Positions 36,244 through 44,302 of a stretch of DNA of 64,000 nucleotides are shown in pieces (the first letter of the stretch is position 1; each line of letters opens with the position of its first letter). The position numbers and the translations under genes are program-made. This DNA comes from an uncultured Alphaproteobacteria bacterium (GTDB lineage Bacteria > Pseudomonadota > Alphaproteobacteria > Rhodospirillales > Rhodospirillaceae): the NCBI GenBank assembly GCA_900079695.1, contig LT599022.1, forward strand, positions 1,511,245 through 1,575,244, written 5' to 3'. Under the pieces are notes generated by a model. The model saw only the letters and a list, made by a program, of their open reading frames with translations. It made no database searches and was not told the DNA's origin.

Positions 36244-36627
36244 TCAGCCGGCCGCCGCCTCGTCGGCTTTGGTGCGCAGACCGGCGGCGAGATTGCGATT
36301 GATGTTGATGAGGGTGTCGAGATCGGCACCGTCGCGGGTGTGCAGCGCCTTGGCGGTCTGCTTGTCGACGAAGATGCTGAGCGACATGATGTTCGCCTTG
36401 AGCTCCGGCGGCAGCTTGTTCTCCGGCTCGACGATATCGGCCTGGATGATCGTCCACAGCAGGTGGTTGAAGCGCAGCGCCTTGCCGAACTCGGCGGGCT
36501 TGTCGGTGAGCTGCTTGGCGTCCTCGAGCTTGAGGGCGGCGCGGGTGAACGCCATCGCCTCCAACTCGCGGCCCGAAAGGCTCGCCTGCTGGGTGCGCTG
36601 GTACGCGTTCAGTTGCTCATTCGCCAT
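36244..36627 (-). CDS. flaF: Flagellar biosynthesis regulator FlaF
   Basis: The 127-residue FlaF is required for flagellin synthesis or secretion in Caulobacter and rhizobia, where it counteracts FlbT. It contains the family blocks AYQRTQQASLSGRELEAMAF, ALRFNHLLWTIIQADI, LPPELKANIMSLSIFVDKQT and LININRNLAAGL. The start overlaps the flbT stop by 11 bases. A shorter FlaF-like paralogue is at 22896. Confidence 0.94.
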   Translation of the reverse strand: MANEQLNAYQRTQQASLSGRELEAMAFTRAALKLEDAKQLTDKPAEFGKALRFNHLLWTIIQADIVEPENKLPPELKANIMSLSIFVDKQTAKALHTRDGADLDTLININRNLAAGLRTKADEAAAG

Positions 36628-37012
36628 GGGACAGAACCTCCGCCTCGTAATCGATCAACTTCTTGCAGGACTTCAAAGCCTTGTAGTGATCGCCCGCGAT
36701 GATGTGCTCGGAGGTCTCCATCATCAGATCGAGGCCCTCGTCGCCCAGCGGCATCACCAGCATCTGCTTTAGCAGCAAAAAGTAAAAATTGTGGAAACTC
36801 CGCTCCTGCTCCGGCGACACGTACATGTTGAGGATGGTGTAATAGATCTTCTTCGCGACCGTATCCGCCTGTTCCTCGGTCATCATGTCCTTTTCGCGCA
36901 GGACCGGCACGTGGTTGAGCACCACGAACTCCGACTTGGCGTCGCCGTTCTGCAGCACGGCGTTGCCGATGAGGATTTTCTCGTTGCGTCTGAGGGTCAG
37001 CTTGAGGGGCAT
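36617..37012 (-). CDS. flbT: Flagellin translation/mRNA regulator FlbT
   Basis: In Caulobacter FlbT binds the flagellin mRNA leader and destabilises it until the hook is complete. The 131-residue protein matches the family (MPLKLTLRRNEKILIGNAVLQNG; ADTVAKKIYYTILNMYVSPE; MVMPLGDEGLDLMMETSEHIIAGDHYKALKSCKKLIDYE). ATG 37012 gives the canonical start; an upstream extension is arginine-rich and unlikely. It lies downstream of the flagellin terminator, so probably partly independent of flagellin transcription. Confidence 0.95.
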   Translation of the reverse strand: MPLKLTLRRNEKILIGNAVLQNGDAKSEFVVLNHVPVLREKDMMTEEQADTVAKKIYYTILNMYVSPEQERSFHNFYFLLLKQMLVMPLGDEGLDLMMETSEHIIAGDHYKALKSCKKLIDYEAEVLSHGE

Positions 37013-37100
37013 CGGAGCCTTGTTCCGTATCGCGCGGCCTGGCCCGGTTCGGCCGCCGCGGTGCGCCATTATGCAAAAGCGCGAACGCCCTGCCTACCGC

Positions 37101-37133
37101 AAAAACGACGGCGGCGGGCCGAAGCCCGCCGCC
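37101..37133 (-). terminator. Intrinsic terminator after flagellin
   Basis: A ten-base GC stem (GGCGGCGGGC/GCCCGCCGCC, four-base CGAA loop) is followed on the minus strand by TCGTTTTTG, 23 bases past the flagellin stop. Confidence 0.9.
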
Positions 37134-37155
37134 GGTGGTCGCGTCTCGCCGGTTC

Positions 37156-38046
37156 TTAGAACAGGCGGAGGATCGACTGCTCGGACTGCTGCGCGATCGA
37201 CAGGGCGATCGAACCCAGCGACTGGCGGGTCTGCAGCGAGAGCATGTTGGCGGATTCCTCGTTGAGGTCGGCGTTGACGAGGGTCGCGGCGCCGCTCTCG
37301 AGGGTGTTCACCAAATTGGAGGTGAAGTCCGAGCGAATTTGCAGCATCGACGCGTTGGTACCGAAGGTCTGCGCGGTCGAACGGACGGTGGTGAGCGCGG
37401 AGTCGATCTCGGCGATCGAGGAGTCGATGATCCCGGCGTGGTTCGACACCGTGCTGCCCCAGGTGGTCGAATCGGCGGAGGTGTAGACCGCGGACTTGAC
37501 GTTGAGGGACGACGCGTCGGAGGCCTCGCCCTTGATCGTCAGTTCGCGCTTCGGCTTGGCGTCGTTCTGCTCGGAGAACTTGACCGTCAGGGTATCCGGC
37601 GTGACCGCGGTGTCGGTCGAGTTGCCCTTGATCAGGTTGATGCCGTTGTACGACGCATCGTTGACCAGGTGGTCCACCTGGCTGCGCAGCTCGTTGAACT
37701 GGCTGGAGAGCTTCGCGCGGGTGGCGGTGTCGGTCGCGGCGGTGGCCTTGGCCGAGGAGGCGATCGCCTTCATCTGCTTCAGCACGTCTTCGACGTTGGT
37801 CAGCGCGTCCGTGGTGGTCTTGAGGACCTGGATGCCTTCCTGGATGCCGGACTTGATGGTGGTCAAGTCGGAGGCGCGGTCGTTGAGGTTGCGCGAGGTG
37901 AAGAACGACAGGGCGTCGTCGACGGCGCTGTTGACCTTCTTGCCGGTCGACAGGCGGTCCTGGGTGCGGCCGATCAGGTCGGTGGTACGCTGCAGCGACA
38001 GCAGGTTGGCGCGCGTCGCGGACGACAGGGAAATATCACTGGCCAT
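37156..38046 (-). CDS. Flagellin
   Basis: The 296-residue filament subunit has conserved coiled-coil ends: N-terminus SSATRANLLSLQRTTDLIGRTQDRLSTGKKVN and C-terminus ESANMLSLQTRQSLGSIALSIAQQSEQSILRLF. The central variable region (about residues 140-200) is short and Ser/Thr-rich (STDTAVTPDTLTV; SADSTTWGSTVSNH), giving plausible O-glycan sites. AAGGAG precedes the ATG, and a sigma-54 element lies 90 bases upstream. The gene is flanked by GT41-type O-glycosyltransferase genes on both sides. Only one flagellin gene is in the window. Confidence 0.96.
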   Translation of the reverse strand: MASDISLSSATRANLLSLQRTTDLIGRTQDRLSTGKKVNSAVDDALSFFTSRNLNDRASDLTTIKSGIQEGIQVLKTTTDALTNVEDVLKQMKAIASSAKATAATDTATRAKLSSQFNELRSQVDHLVNDASYNGINLIKGNSTDTAVTPDTLTVKFSEQNDAKPKRELTIKGEASDASSLNVKSAVYTSADSTTWGSTVSNHAGIIDSSIAEIDSALTTVRSTAQTFGTNASMLQIRSDFTSNLVNTLESGAATLVNADLNEESANMLSLQTRQSLGSIALSIAQQSEQSILRLF

Positions 38047-38135
38047 GGCTCATGCTCCTTTTCTAGGTCGGGCCGGGGACATACGATCGGCGAGCGGACG
38101 ATTCTCGCCCAGCCTCACCGATCGCCGAGAATGAT

Positions 38136-38151
38136 GGCACCGCGACAGCCA
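38136..38151 (-). promoter_or_regulatory. Sigma-54 promoter of flagellin
   Basis: On the minus strand TGGCTGTCGCGGTGCC keeps the essential GG and GC pairs at exact spacing (TGGC-N8-GTGC), 90 bases upstream of the ATG. The match is weaker than the two other sigma-54 sites, and I saw no clear ftr box near it. Confidence 0.6.
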
Positions 38152-38213
38152 AATATCAAGGCCCATCAACAGACGCTCGGACCGGCATGCTCGTCTTCCT
38201 ATCACGCCGATCG

Positions 38214-38228
38214 TTACCGAAGCGTTAG
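38214..38228. promoter_or_regulatory. Candidate CtrA-like box
   Basis: TTAC-N7-TTAG lies between divergent flagellin and the third GT41 gene. It has two mismatches to TTAA-N7-TTAA, so confidence is low. Confidence 0.2.
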
Positions 38229-38295
38229 CGCCGGTGCGAAAGTTTGACGACGCCGCGCCGAGACGCCATGCTCGGAAACGTCGTTCCGACCCCGG

Positions 38296-40185
38296 ATGCC
38301 TTCCATGCCCAGCCCCGCCCTCACCCAGCGCATCGCCGATCTCAGCCGCTCCGCGCTTTCGAGCGACCGTCCCGATGCCGCGGAAACTTTCTGCCGCCTC
38401 GGACTGATTCTCGACCCGCGCTCCGGCGTGTTCCGCCACCACCTCGGCCTGATCGCGCTGCTGCACGACGACGTCGCTGCGGCGATGCCGCACCTCGAGG
38501 CGGCGGTCGCCGCGTTCGCCGAGGACGCCTCGGACGCCGCCCGCGACGCGCACCGCGACCTCGCCGTCGCGCACCTGATGGCGGGCGAGGGCGCGGCCGC
38601 GCTCGAATGCGGCCTTGCCGCCGAACGCCTTTGGCCGGAGGACCCGGGAATCGCCCGGGTGACGGCGCAGGCGGCGGAAAAGGTCGGCGATCTCGATGCG
38701 GCGATTCCGCGCTATGCCCGTGCGCTCGCGGCGATGAGTCAGGCCGACCCGAAGCGCGCCGAAACCGGCTTCGCGCTCGGCACCGCGCTCTACGCCCGCC
38801 GCCGCCTCGGCGAGGCCTACCGGGCGCTGCGCGCGGCGCTCGACGCCAACCGCAACCATGCCGCCTGCTGGTGCAACCTCGGCAACGTGCTGTCCGACCT
38901 CGCGCGGCCGGCGGAAGCGATCAAGGCCTACGAAGCGGCGCTCGCGATCGACCCCCGATACCGCAACGCCCATTCCAACGCGCTGCAGACACTCCACTAT
39001 CTGCCGGGCCACAGCGCCCAGTCGCTCAAGACCGCGCACCTCGCCTGGGCGCGACGGCACTACCCCGACGACCCGCCGCGGCCGCCCGCCCCGCCCGCAC
39101 GGTCGCGCCTCGCGGTCGGCCTAGTGTCGGAAGACCTGCGCCGCCACCCGGTCGGCTACTTCTGCGCCGGATGGCTGCGCCACGCCCGCGCGGCGGGTAT
39201 CGACGCGATCGTCTATTCCAGCAACCGCACCGACGACGACCTGACCGCCGAGTTGCGCAAGGGTGCGGCGCAGTGGCGCGAGGTTGCCGATTACGACGAC
39301 GCCGCGCTCGCCCGCGCGATCCGCCGCGACGCGCCGGACGTGCTGATCGATCTCGGCGGCCACACCGGCCGCAACCGTCTCGGCACGTTCGCGCAACGCC
39401 CGGCGGCGCTGCAGGCGACCTGGATGGGTTATGTCGGCACCACCGGGCTTGCGCAGATCGACGGCCTGATCGCCGACCGCTTCCACGTTCCGAAACTCGA
39501 AGACTCGGCCTACGTCGAGGACGTCTGGCGGATGCCGAACGGCTACGTCTGCTATGCCCCGCCCGCCTACGCGCCCGAACCGCGGAGCGGCGCGCACCGC
39601 CGCAACGGTTTCATCAGCTTCGCCGCATTCCACAACCCGGCGAAGATCAACCCCGACCTGATCGCCGCCTGGGCGAAGATCCTCCACGGCGTGCCGGACA
39701 GCCGCATCCGTCTGGCGTTCCGCGGCTTCGACGAACCGCTGGTGCGGGACTTCGTCGAGCGCACCTTCCAGGCGCAGGGAATCGCCGCCGACCGCCTCGA
39801 CATCCGCGGCGCGCTGCCGCACGCCGAGCTGCTGGCGCTCTACGACGACTGCGACTTCGCCCTCGACGCGTTCCCCTACGCGGGCGGTCTCACCACGATG
39901 GAAGCGCTGTGGATGGGCATTCCGGTGGTGGCCGCGCCGGGCGCGACCTTCGCCAGCCGCCACGCCGCCAGTCACATCGCCAACGCGGGGTTCGCGGGCG
40001 AGGTGGCGAGCGGCCCATCCGACTACGTCCGCACCGCGATCGCCTGGGCCAACGCCCCGGCGATGCGCGACGCCGACCGCGCCGCCCGGCGCGCGCGCAT
40101 GGCCGCCTCGCCCGCGTGCGACGGCGAGCGCTTCGCCGCCGACCTGATGCGCCTGCTGCACGCCGCCTGCGAGGAGGAGCGATGA
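38296..40185 (+). CDS. GT41 (OGT-like) TPR glycosyltransferase, divergent paralogue
   Basis: The 629-residue protein has TPRs over about residues 1-235 (ACWCNLGNVLSDLARPAEAIKAYEAALAID). The GT41 domain follows: RLAVGLVSEDLRRHPVGYF, DVLIDLGGHTGRNRLGTFAQRPAALQATWMGYVGTTG, FAAFHNPAKINPDLIAAWAKIL and DAFPYAGGLTTMEALWMGIPVV. It is clearly less similar to the two tandem GT41 genes than they are to each other. It is divergent from flagellin and first of three coupled genes. Start is ATG 38296 or the in-frame ATG 38305. Confidence 0.88.
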   Translation: MPSMPSPALTQRIADLSRSALSSDRPDAAETFCRLGLILDPRSGVFRHHLGLIALLHDDVAAAMPHLEAAVAAFAEDASDAARDAHRDLAVAHLMAGEGAAALECGLAAERLWPEDPGIARVTAQAAEKVGDLDAAIPRYARALAAMSQADPKRAETGFALGTALYARRRLGEAYRALRAALDANRNHAACWCNLGNVLSDLARPAEAIKAYEAALAIDPRYRNAHSNALQTLHYLPGHSAQSLKTAHLAWARRHYPDDPPRPPAPPARSRLAVGLVSEDLRRHPVGYFCAGWLRHARAAGIDAIVYSSNRTDDDLTAELRKGAAQWREVADYDDAALARAIRRDAPDVLIDLGGHTGRNRLGTFAQRPAALQATWMGYVGTTGLAQIDGLIADRFHVPKLEDSAYVEDVWRMPNGYVCYAPPAYAPEPRSGAHRRNGFISFAAFHNPAKINPDLIAAWAKILHGVPDSRIRLAFRGFDEPLVRDFVERTFQAQGIAADRLDIRGALPHAELLALYDDCDFALDAFPYAGGLTTMEALWMGIPVVAAPGATFASRHAASHIANAGFAGEVASGPSDYVRTAIAWANAPAMRDADRAARRARMAASPACDGERFAADLMRLLHAACEEER

Positions 40186-41324
40186 CCGCGCCCGATTTCG
40201 CCGCGCTGATCGCCGAGGCGCGCGCTCTGGTCGCGGCGGGCGACGATGCCGCCGCGCTCGCGCGCATCGCCGACGCCGCCGACCGCGGCGACGCCCCGCC
40301 CTCGCTGCTGTGGCTGGCGGGCAAGCTCGCAGCCGAAAACCGCCGGATCGAACGCGCCATCGGCTGGCTCGGCCGCGCCGCCGCTCTCGCCCCCGCCGCC
40401 GAGGTGGTGCAGGTCGACTACGCCGACGTTCTCACGCGCGGCGACCGCGCGGCCGACGCGGCCGAGGCGCTGCGCCGGGCGGTGTCGACGATCGGCCCGA
40501 GCGCGGCGTTGCTGGCGACCTCGTTGTCGCCGCGCGGCGGCGACGCGCAGCGCACCGCGATCGCGAGCTGGCGCGGCTTCGGCACGCGCCTGATTTCGGT
40601 CAACACCGCCGCCGAAATCGCGCAACTCGCCCCGGAGTATCCGGACGTGGCCTTCCGCGAGACCGCCCGCGACGGCCGCGACCTGATCGGCAAGCCGCTG
40701 GTCTACGTCGACGACCTGCTCGACGCGCTTGCCGACGAAGGCGCCCCGGTCTGCGGCATCGTCAACGCCGACATCCTGCTGCTCCGGGCGGAGCGCCTCG
40801 CGCCGCACGTTTCCCGCGACGCGCTGACCCTCTGCCACCGTCTCGACCTCGACGACCCCGACGACCCCGACGGCCGCCCCTATGTCGCCGGGTTCGATGC
40901 CTTCTTCTTCCCGCGCGATTGGATTCCGGTTTTCCGCGACAGCCGTCTGCTGCTCGGCGCACCCTGGTGGGACTACCTGTTCGCGGCCCGCGCGCTCCTC
41001 GCCGGGCTGCCGATGCGGGTGCCGCGCGCCGGGGCGATCGGCCACGTCGTCCACCCGATCAACTGGTCGCAGCGGATGTACGTCGCCACCGCCGCCCTGT
41101 GGATGGAGGCGCTGCGGCGCCCGCCCGCACACCCTCTCTCCGCCCCGGCGGCGTTTCTCGTCGCGCTGCTCGACGGTTTCGCGGCGCGGCACCGGCTGAC
41201 CGGAGAGTTCGACGAGGACACCCTCGCCGACCCCGACGTGTCGGCGCATGTGACGATGCTGCTGACCCTGGTCAACCATCTGCTGCGAACCCAGGCGCAA
41301 CCCGCCGCGGATCCGCCGCGATGA
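40182..41324 (+). CDS. TPR-like protein with an unrecognised GT-A-like domain
   Basis: The 380-residue protein has a helical TPR-like N-terminus (residues 1-110). A domain I do not recognise follows (GFGTRLISVNTAAEIAQLAPEY; VCGIVNADILLL; VAGFDAFFFPRDW; LLGAPWWDYLFAARALLAG; HVVHPINWSQRMY). The NADIL segment and following aromatic block are reminiscent of nucleotide-sugar transferases of GT-A fold. That is inference only. It overlaps both neighbours (ATGA each), so it is coexpressed with a GT41 and a TPR-glycosyltransferase. Confidence 0.65.
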   Translation: MTAPDFAALIAEARALVAAGDDAAALARIADAADRGDAPPSLLWLAGKLAAENRRIERAIGWLGRAAALAPAAEVVQVDYADVLTRGDRAADAAEALRRAVSTIGPSAALLATSLSPRGGDAQRTAIASWRGFGTRLISVNTAAEIAQLAPEYPDVAFRETARDGRDLIGKPLVYVDDLLDALADEGAPVCGIVNADILLLRAERLAPHVSRDALTLCHRLDLDDPDDPDGRPYVAGFDAFFFPRDWIPVFRDSRLLLGAPWWDYLFAARALLAGLPMRVPRAGAIGHVVHPINWSQRMYVATAALWMEALRRPPAHPLSAPAAFLVALLDGFAARHRLTGEFDEDTLADPDVSAHVTMLLTLVNHLLRTQAQPAADPPR

Positions 41325-42772
41325 GCGCCTGGCGCCCGCCGGCGGACGCCTCCCCGGCGCTGCGCGAGGGCGTCGCCGCCCTCGCCGACGGCCGGCTCGA
41401 AGACGCCGCGGCCCTGCTCGCCGCCGCGCCCGAAGCCGCCGACGACCCGGAAGCCGCCTACCGCCTCGGCGTCGCGCGATCGCAGACCGGCGACCTCGAC
41501 GGCGCGATCGCCGCCTGGAAGCGCACGCTGCGGCTCGACGCCGCGTTCGTGCCCGCGCTTTACGACCTCGGGGTCGCGCTCACTGCGTCGGGCGACGACG
41601 CGGCGGCGGCGCGCGCCTTCGCCCGCCTGCTGGCGGTCGCGCCGGATCACGCCGAGGGCCGCTTCAACCTCGGCAACCTGTTGTTCCGGCTCGGAGCCAC
41701 CGAGGACGCCGTGGCGGCCTACGCGCCGCTCACCGCCGCCGATCCGCCGATGCGCGGCGCGCTCGTCAACCTCGGGCGGGCGCTGCGCCGCCTCGGCCGC
41801 TTCGCCGAGGCGGACGCGTGCTATTGCCGCGCCCTGCTCGCCGACCCGGGCGACGCCCTCGCGCACTGGAACCGCGCCCACGTGCTGTTCCTCCAGGGGC
41901 GCTGGGCGGAGGGCTTCGCCGCCTGGGAGCACCGCCTGCGCGCGGGAATGGGACCGCCGGTCGTCCCGCCCCTGCCGGAATGGCGGGGCGGACCGCTGCC
42001 GCCGGTCCTGATGGCGATCGCCGAACAAGGCCACGGCGACGCGATCCAGTGCCTGCGCTACCTCCCCGAACTGCTGGCGCGCGGCTGTCGTCCGGTTCTG
42101 GCGGCGCACGCCGCGCTGATCGGGCTGGTGCGCGCACTGTTGCCGCAGGTGGAGGTTCTGGACTTCGCCGACGTCGTCGGCGGCCGCGCCGACGCCTGGA
42201 CGCCGCTGTTCAGCCTGCCGTACCGCCTCGGGCTCGCCAACCCCGGCTCGGCGGCCGAACCCGCCGCCTCGCCCGCATTCGCCGCCGGACTCGCGGCGCT
42301 GCGCGACGGCGCGCCGCCGCGCAGCCGCCGCATCGGCGTGGCATGGGCGGGCAATCCCCGCCACGACAACGACCGCTGGCGCTCGATGCGATGGAACGAC
42401 CTCGCGCCGCTGGTCGCGGCGCGGCCGGAATTCCACTGGATCGGCCTGCAGGTGGGAGCGGCGGAACCGGATGCGCCGCCGACCCCGCCGCTGCCCGATT
42501 TCGCCGCCACCGCGCGCACGATCGCCGGGCTCGATCTGGTGATCGCGGTGGACACTGCGGTCGCCCACCTCGCCGCCACCCTCGGCACGCCGACCTGGCT
42601 GATGCTCGCCGCGGAGCCCGACTGGCGCTGGGGCGCGTCCGGCACGGCGACGCCGTGGTATACGTCGGTGCGGCTGTTCCGCCAGCGGCGCCTCGGCGAC
42701 TGGGGACCGGTGGTGCGCGAAATCGCCGCGGCGCTGGAGGGCTTCTCAGTCCCACCCAAGGGCGGCGAATAG
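41321..42772 (+). CDS. TPR protein with GT9-like glycosyltransferase domain
   Basis: The 483-residue protein has four or five TPRs to about residue 190 (AAYRLGVARSQTGDLDGAIAAWKRTLRLD; AEGRFNLGNLLFRLGATEDAVAAY). The heptosyltransferase-like domain has MAIAEQGHGDAIQCLRYLPELLARG, IGVAWAGNPRHDNDRWRSM, LVIAVDTAVAHLAATLGTPTWLML and WRWGASGTATPWYTSVRLFRQ. It is similar in layout to the gene at 30221. It ends 27 bases inside the convergent GT4 gene. Confidence 0.82.
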   Translation: MSAWRPPADASPALREGVAALADGRLEDAAALLAAAPEAADDPEAAYRLGVARSQTGDLDGAIAAWKRTLRLDAAFVPALYDLGVALTASGDDAAAARAFARLLAVAPDHAEGRFNLGNLLFRLGATEDAVAAYAPLTAADPPMRGALVNLGRALRRLGRFAEADACYCRALLADPGDALAHWNRAHVLFLQGRWAEGFAAWEHRLRAGMGPPVVPPLPEWRGGPLPPVLMAIAEQGHGDAIQCLRYLPELLARGCRPVLAAHAALIGLVRALLPQVEVLDFADVVGGRADAWTPLFSLPYRLGLANPGSAAEPAASPAFAAGLAALRDGAPPRSRRIGVAWAGNPRHDNDRWRSMRWNDLAPLVAARPEFHWIGLQVGAAEPDAPPTPPLPDFAATARTIAGLDLVIAVDTAVAHLAATLGTPTWLMLAAEPDWRWGASGTATPWYTSVRLFRQRRLGDWGPVVREIAAALEGFSVPPKGGE

Positions 42773-43921
42773 CGCGTCGATCTGCCGCGGCCAGCTCCAC
42801 TCCGCGAGGAAAGCCGCACCCGCCGCGCCGAGTCCGGCGGCGCGTCCGGCGAACACGGTTTCGAGGCGTTCGACGATCTCGTCCGGGTCGCTTTCGCCCC
42901 AGTCGGCGAGAAAGCCGGGCGGATCGCCCGGTTGCGGCGCGACCGCGCGCTGGGTCCTGAGGGCGAGCGCCGCGCCCGGCCGGGCGAGAAGATCGCGGTG
43001 GCCGGTATTGTCGGAAAGGATCGCCGGCACGCCGCAGGCCATGCATTCCATCGCCACGAGATTGGTCCCGCCCTCGCAGCGGTTGGGAAAGACGCCGACA
43101 TCGCAGGCGCGCAACAGCCGCGGCATTGCCGCATGCGGCACCTCGCCGAGGTCGAGCACCGCATCGCGCGGCAGACCGAGCCCGGAGAGCCAGCCCGAAA
43201 TATCCCATGCACCGTCCGCGCCGCGCTTCGGCGCGCCGAGGCGGTGCGGCGAGCATTCGAGGCTCGCCACCGAGACATCCCAGTGGTTGTGCCACGCGGT
43301 GACCAGGAGCGCCTCGGGGTGGCGGGCGTGGAAGCGGCGGAACGCCTCGACGACGATGTCCTGGCCCTTGCGGAATTCGAGCTTGCCGCCGGAGAAGACG
43401 ACGAAGCGGTCGCCCAGCCCGCCAGTGCGCGGACCCGGATGGAAGCGGGTGAGATCGACGCCCTGCGGGCATGCGACGACGTTGGCAAACCCGAGATCGG
43501 CGAGCACCTCGGCGTTCCAGCTCGATCCGGCGACGATCGCCGCGAAGCGTTCCCGCGCGAACGCCACGTCGGCGGCGGCGATGTCTCGGTACTCGAAGAA
43601 CGCCACGCCGACATTCGGCGCGCCCGCGATTCGCGCCACCGCGTCGTAGGGCCGGAGATCGTTACCGAGGCCGACGAGGAACGGATAGTCGACCGCCACC
43701 GAGCCTTCGGCAAGATCGAAGAAGCGCTGTTCGATATCCCAATGCTTCGCAAGCGGCGCGAGGAGACGCGCCTCGATCGGGTCGGGAGCGAAACTCCGCG
43801 ACACGTAGACCGGCACCGGGATCATGCCGCGCTCCGCGCCGCGCAGCATCAGCGAGAGGCCGTAGACCCCCCAGCCGGTGGTGCCGCCGACCTGCCAGCC
43901 GATCCCGAACCTGCGCCGCAT
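42746..43921 (-). CDS. GT4-family glycosyltransferase
   Basis: The 391-residue GT-B enzyme starts RRRFGIGWQVGGTTGWGVYGL. Its C-terminal nucleotide-binding half has FVVFSGGKLEFRKGQDIVVEAFRRF and ACDVGVFPNRCEGGTNLVAMECMACGVPAILSDNTGHRDLL. The NRCEGGTNLVAME block provides the E-x7-E signature of GT4. ATG 43921 has GGGGGCGGGG upstream; a TTG at 43957 is the alternative. Donor and acceptor unknown. It overlaps the convergent TPR-GT by 27 bases. Confidence 0.85.
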   Translation of the reverse strand: MRRRFGIGWQVGGTTGWGVYGLSLMLRGAERGMIPVPVYVSRSFAPDPIEARLLAPLAKHWDIEQRFFDLAEGSVAVDYPFLVGLGNDLRPYDAVARIAGAPNVGVAFFEYRDIAAADVAFARERFAAIVAGSSWNAEVLADLGFANVVACPQGVDLTRFHPGPRTGGLGDRFVVFSGGKLEFRKGQDIVVEAFRRFHARHPEALLVTAWHNHWDVSVASLECSPHRLGAPKRGADGAWDISGWLSGLGLPRDAVLDLGEVPHAAMPRLLRACDVGVFPNRCEGGTNLVAMECMACGVPAILSDNTGHRDLLARPGAALALRTQRAVAPQPGDPPGFLADWGESDPDEIVERLETVFAGRAAGLGAAGAAFLAEWSWPRQIDALFAALGWD

Positions 43922-44007
43922 CCCCGCCCCCAAGCAGATGGTTCCCCTGATTCCCAAAGTGCTCTATGGTGGCCGGGCAACGTGCTTTTTGCCAGGGGAT
44001 TTCGAGA

Positions 44008-44298
44008 ATGAGCGACGCGATGATGGATAAGGTCGAGGAACTGCTGCACTCGGTGTCGAACGACATCACCAAGATGCACCAGCAGCATCTCGACGATAAC
44101 GAAACCTTCCTCGCCGCGCTCGACGACGTCGCCGCCAACGTGCTCGGCCTGCAGTCGATCGTCGCCGCGCTGGTGAAGACCTATCCGATCGACGCGAACG
44201 CGGCGAAGGCCTGGCTCAAGGCCAACATGGATCCGGATGGCCAGGGCACCGAAAAGGCCGACGCCGTGGTCGACCACCTGCTGGGTATCGAAGGCTGA
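44008..44298 (+). CDS. Small conserved-looking protein of unknown function
   Basis: The 96-residue acidic helical protein begins MSDAMMDKVEELLHSVSNDI. It contains a stretch HQQHLDDNETFLAALDDVAANV and ends ADAVVDHLLGIEG. No transmembrane segment or signal peptide is present, and I recognise no family. It is isolated between two minus-strand glycosyltransferases, with its own upstream region and AGGGGA-like ribosome site. The codon pattern is typical of its neighbours. It could be a small regulator or chaperone. Confidence 0.55.
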   Translation: MSDAMMDKVEELLHSVSNDITKMHQQHLDDNETFLAALDDVAANVLGLQSIVAALVKTYPIDANAAKAWLKANMDPDGQGTEKADAVVDHLLGIEG

Positions 44299-44302
44299 AA
44301 CT

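Noticed and set aside
43966-44007. Possible sigma-54 element (TGGCCGG...GTGC) and upstream start for the 96-residue gene
   Set aside because: GG and GC spacing is off by one base and the upstream start lacks a ribosome site.
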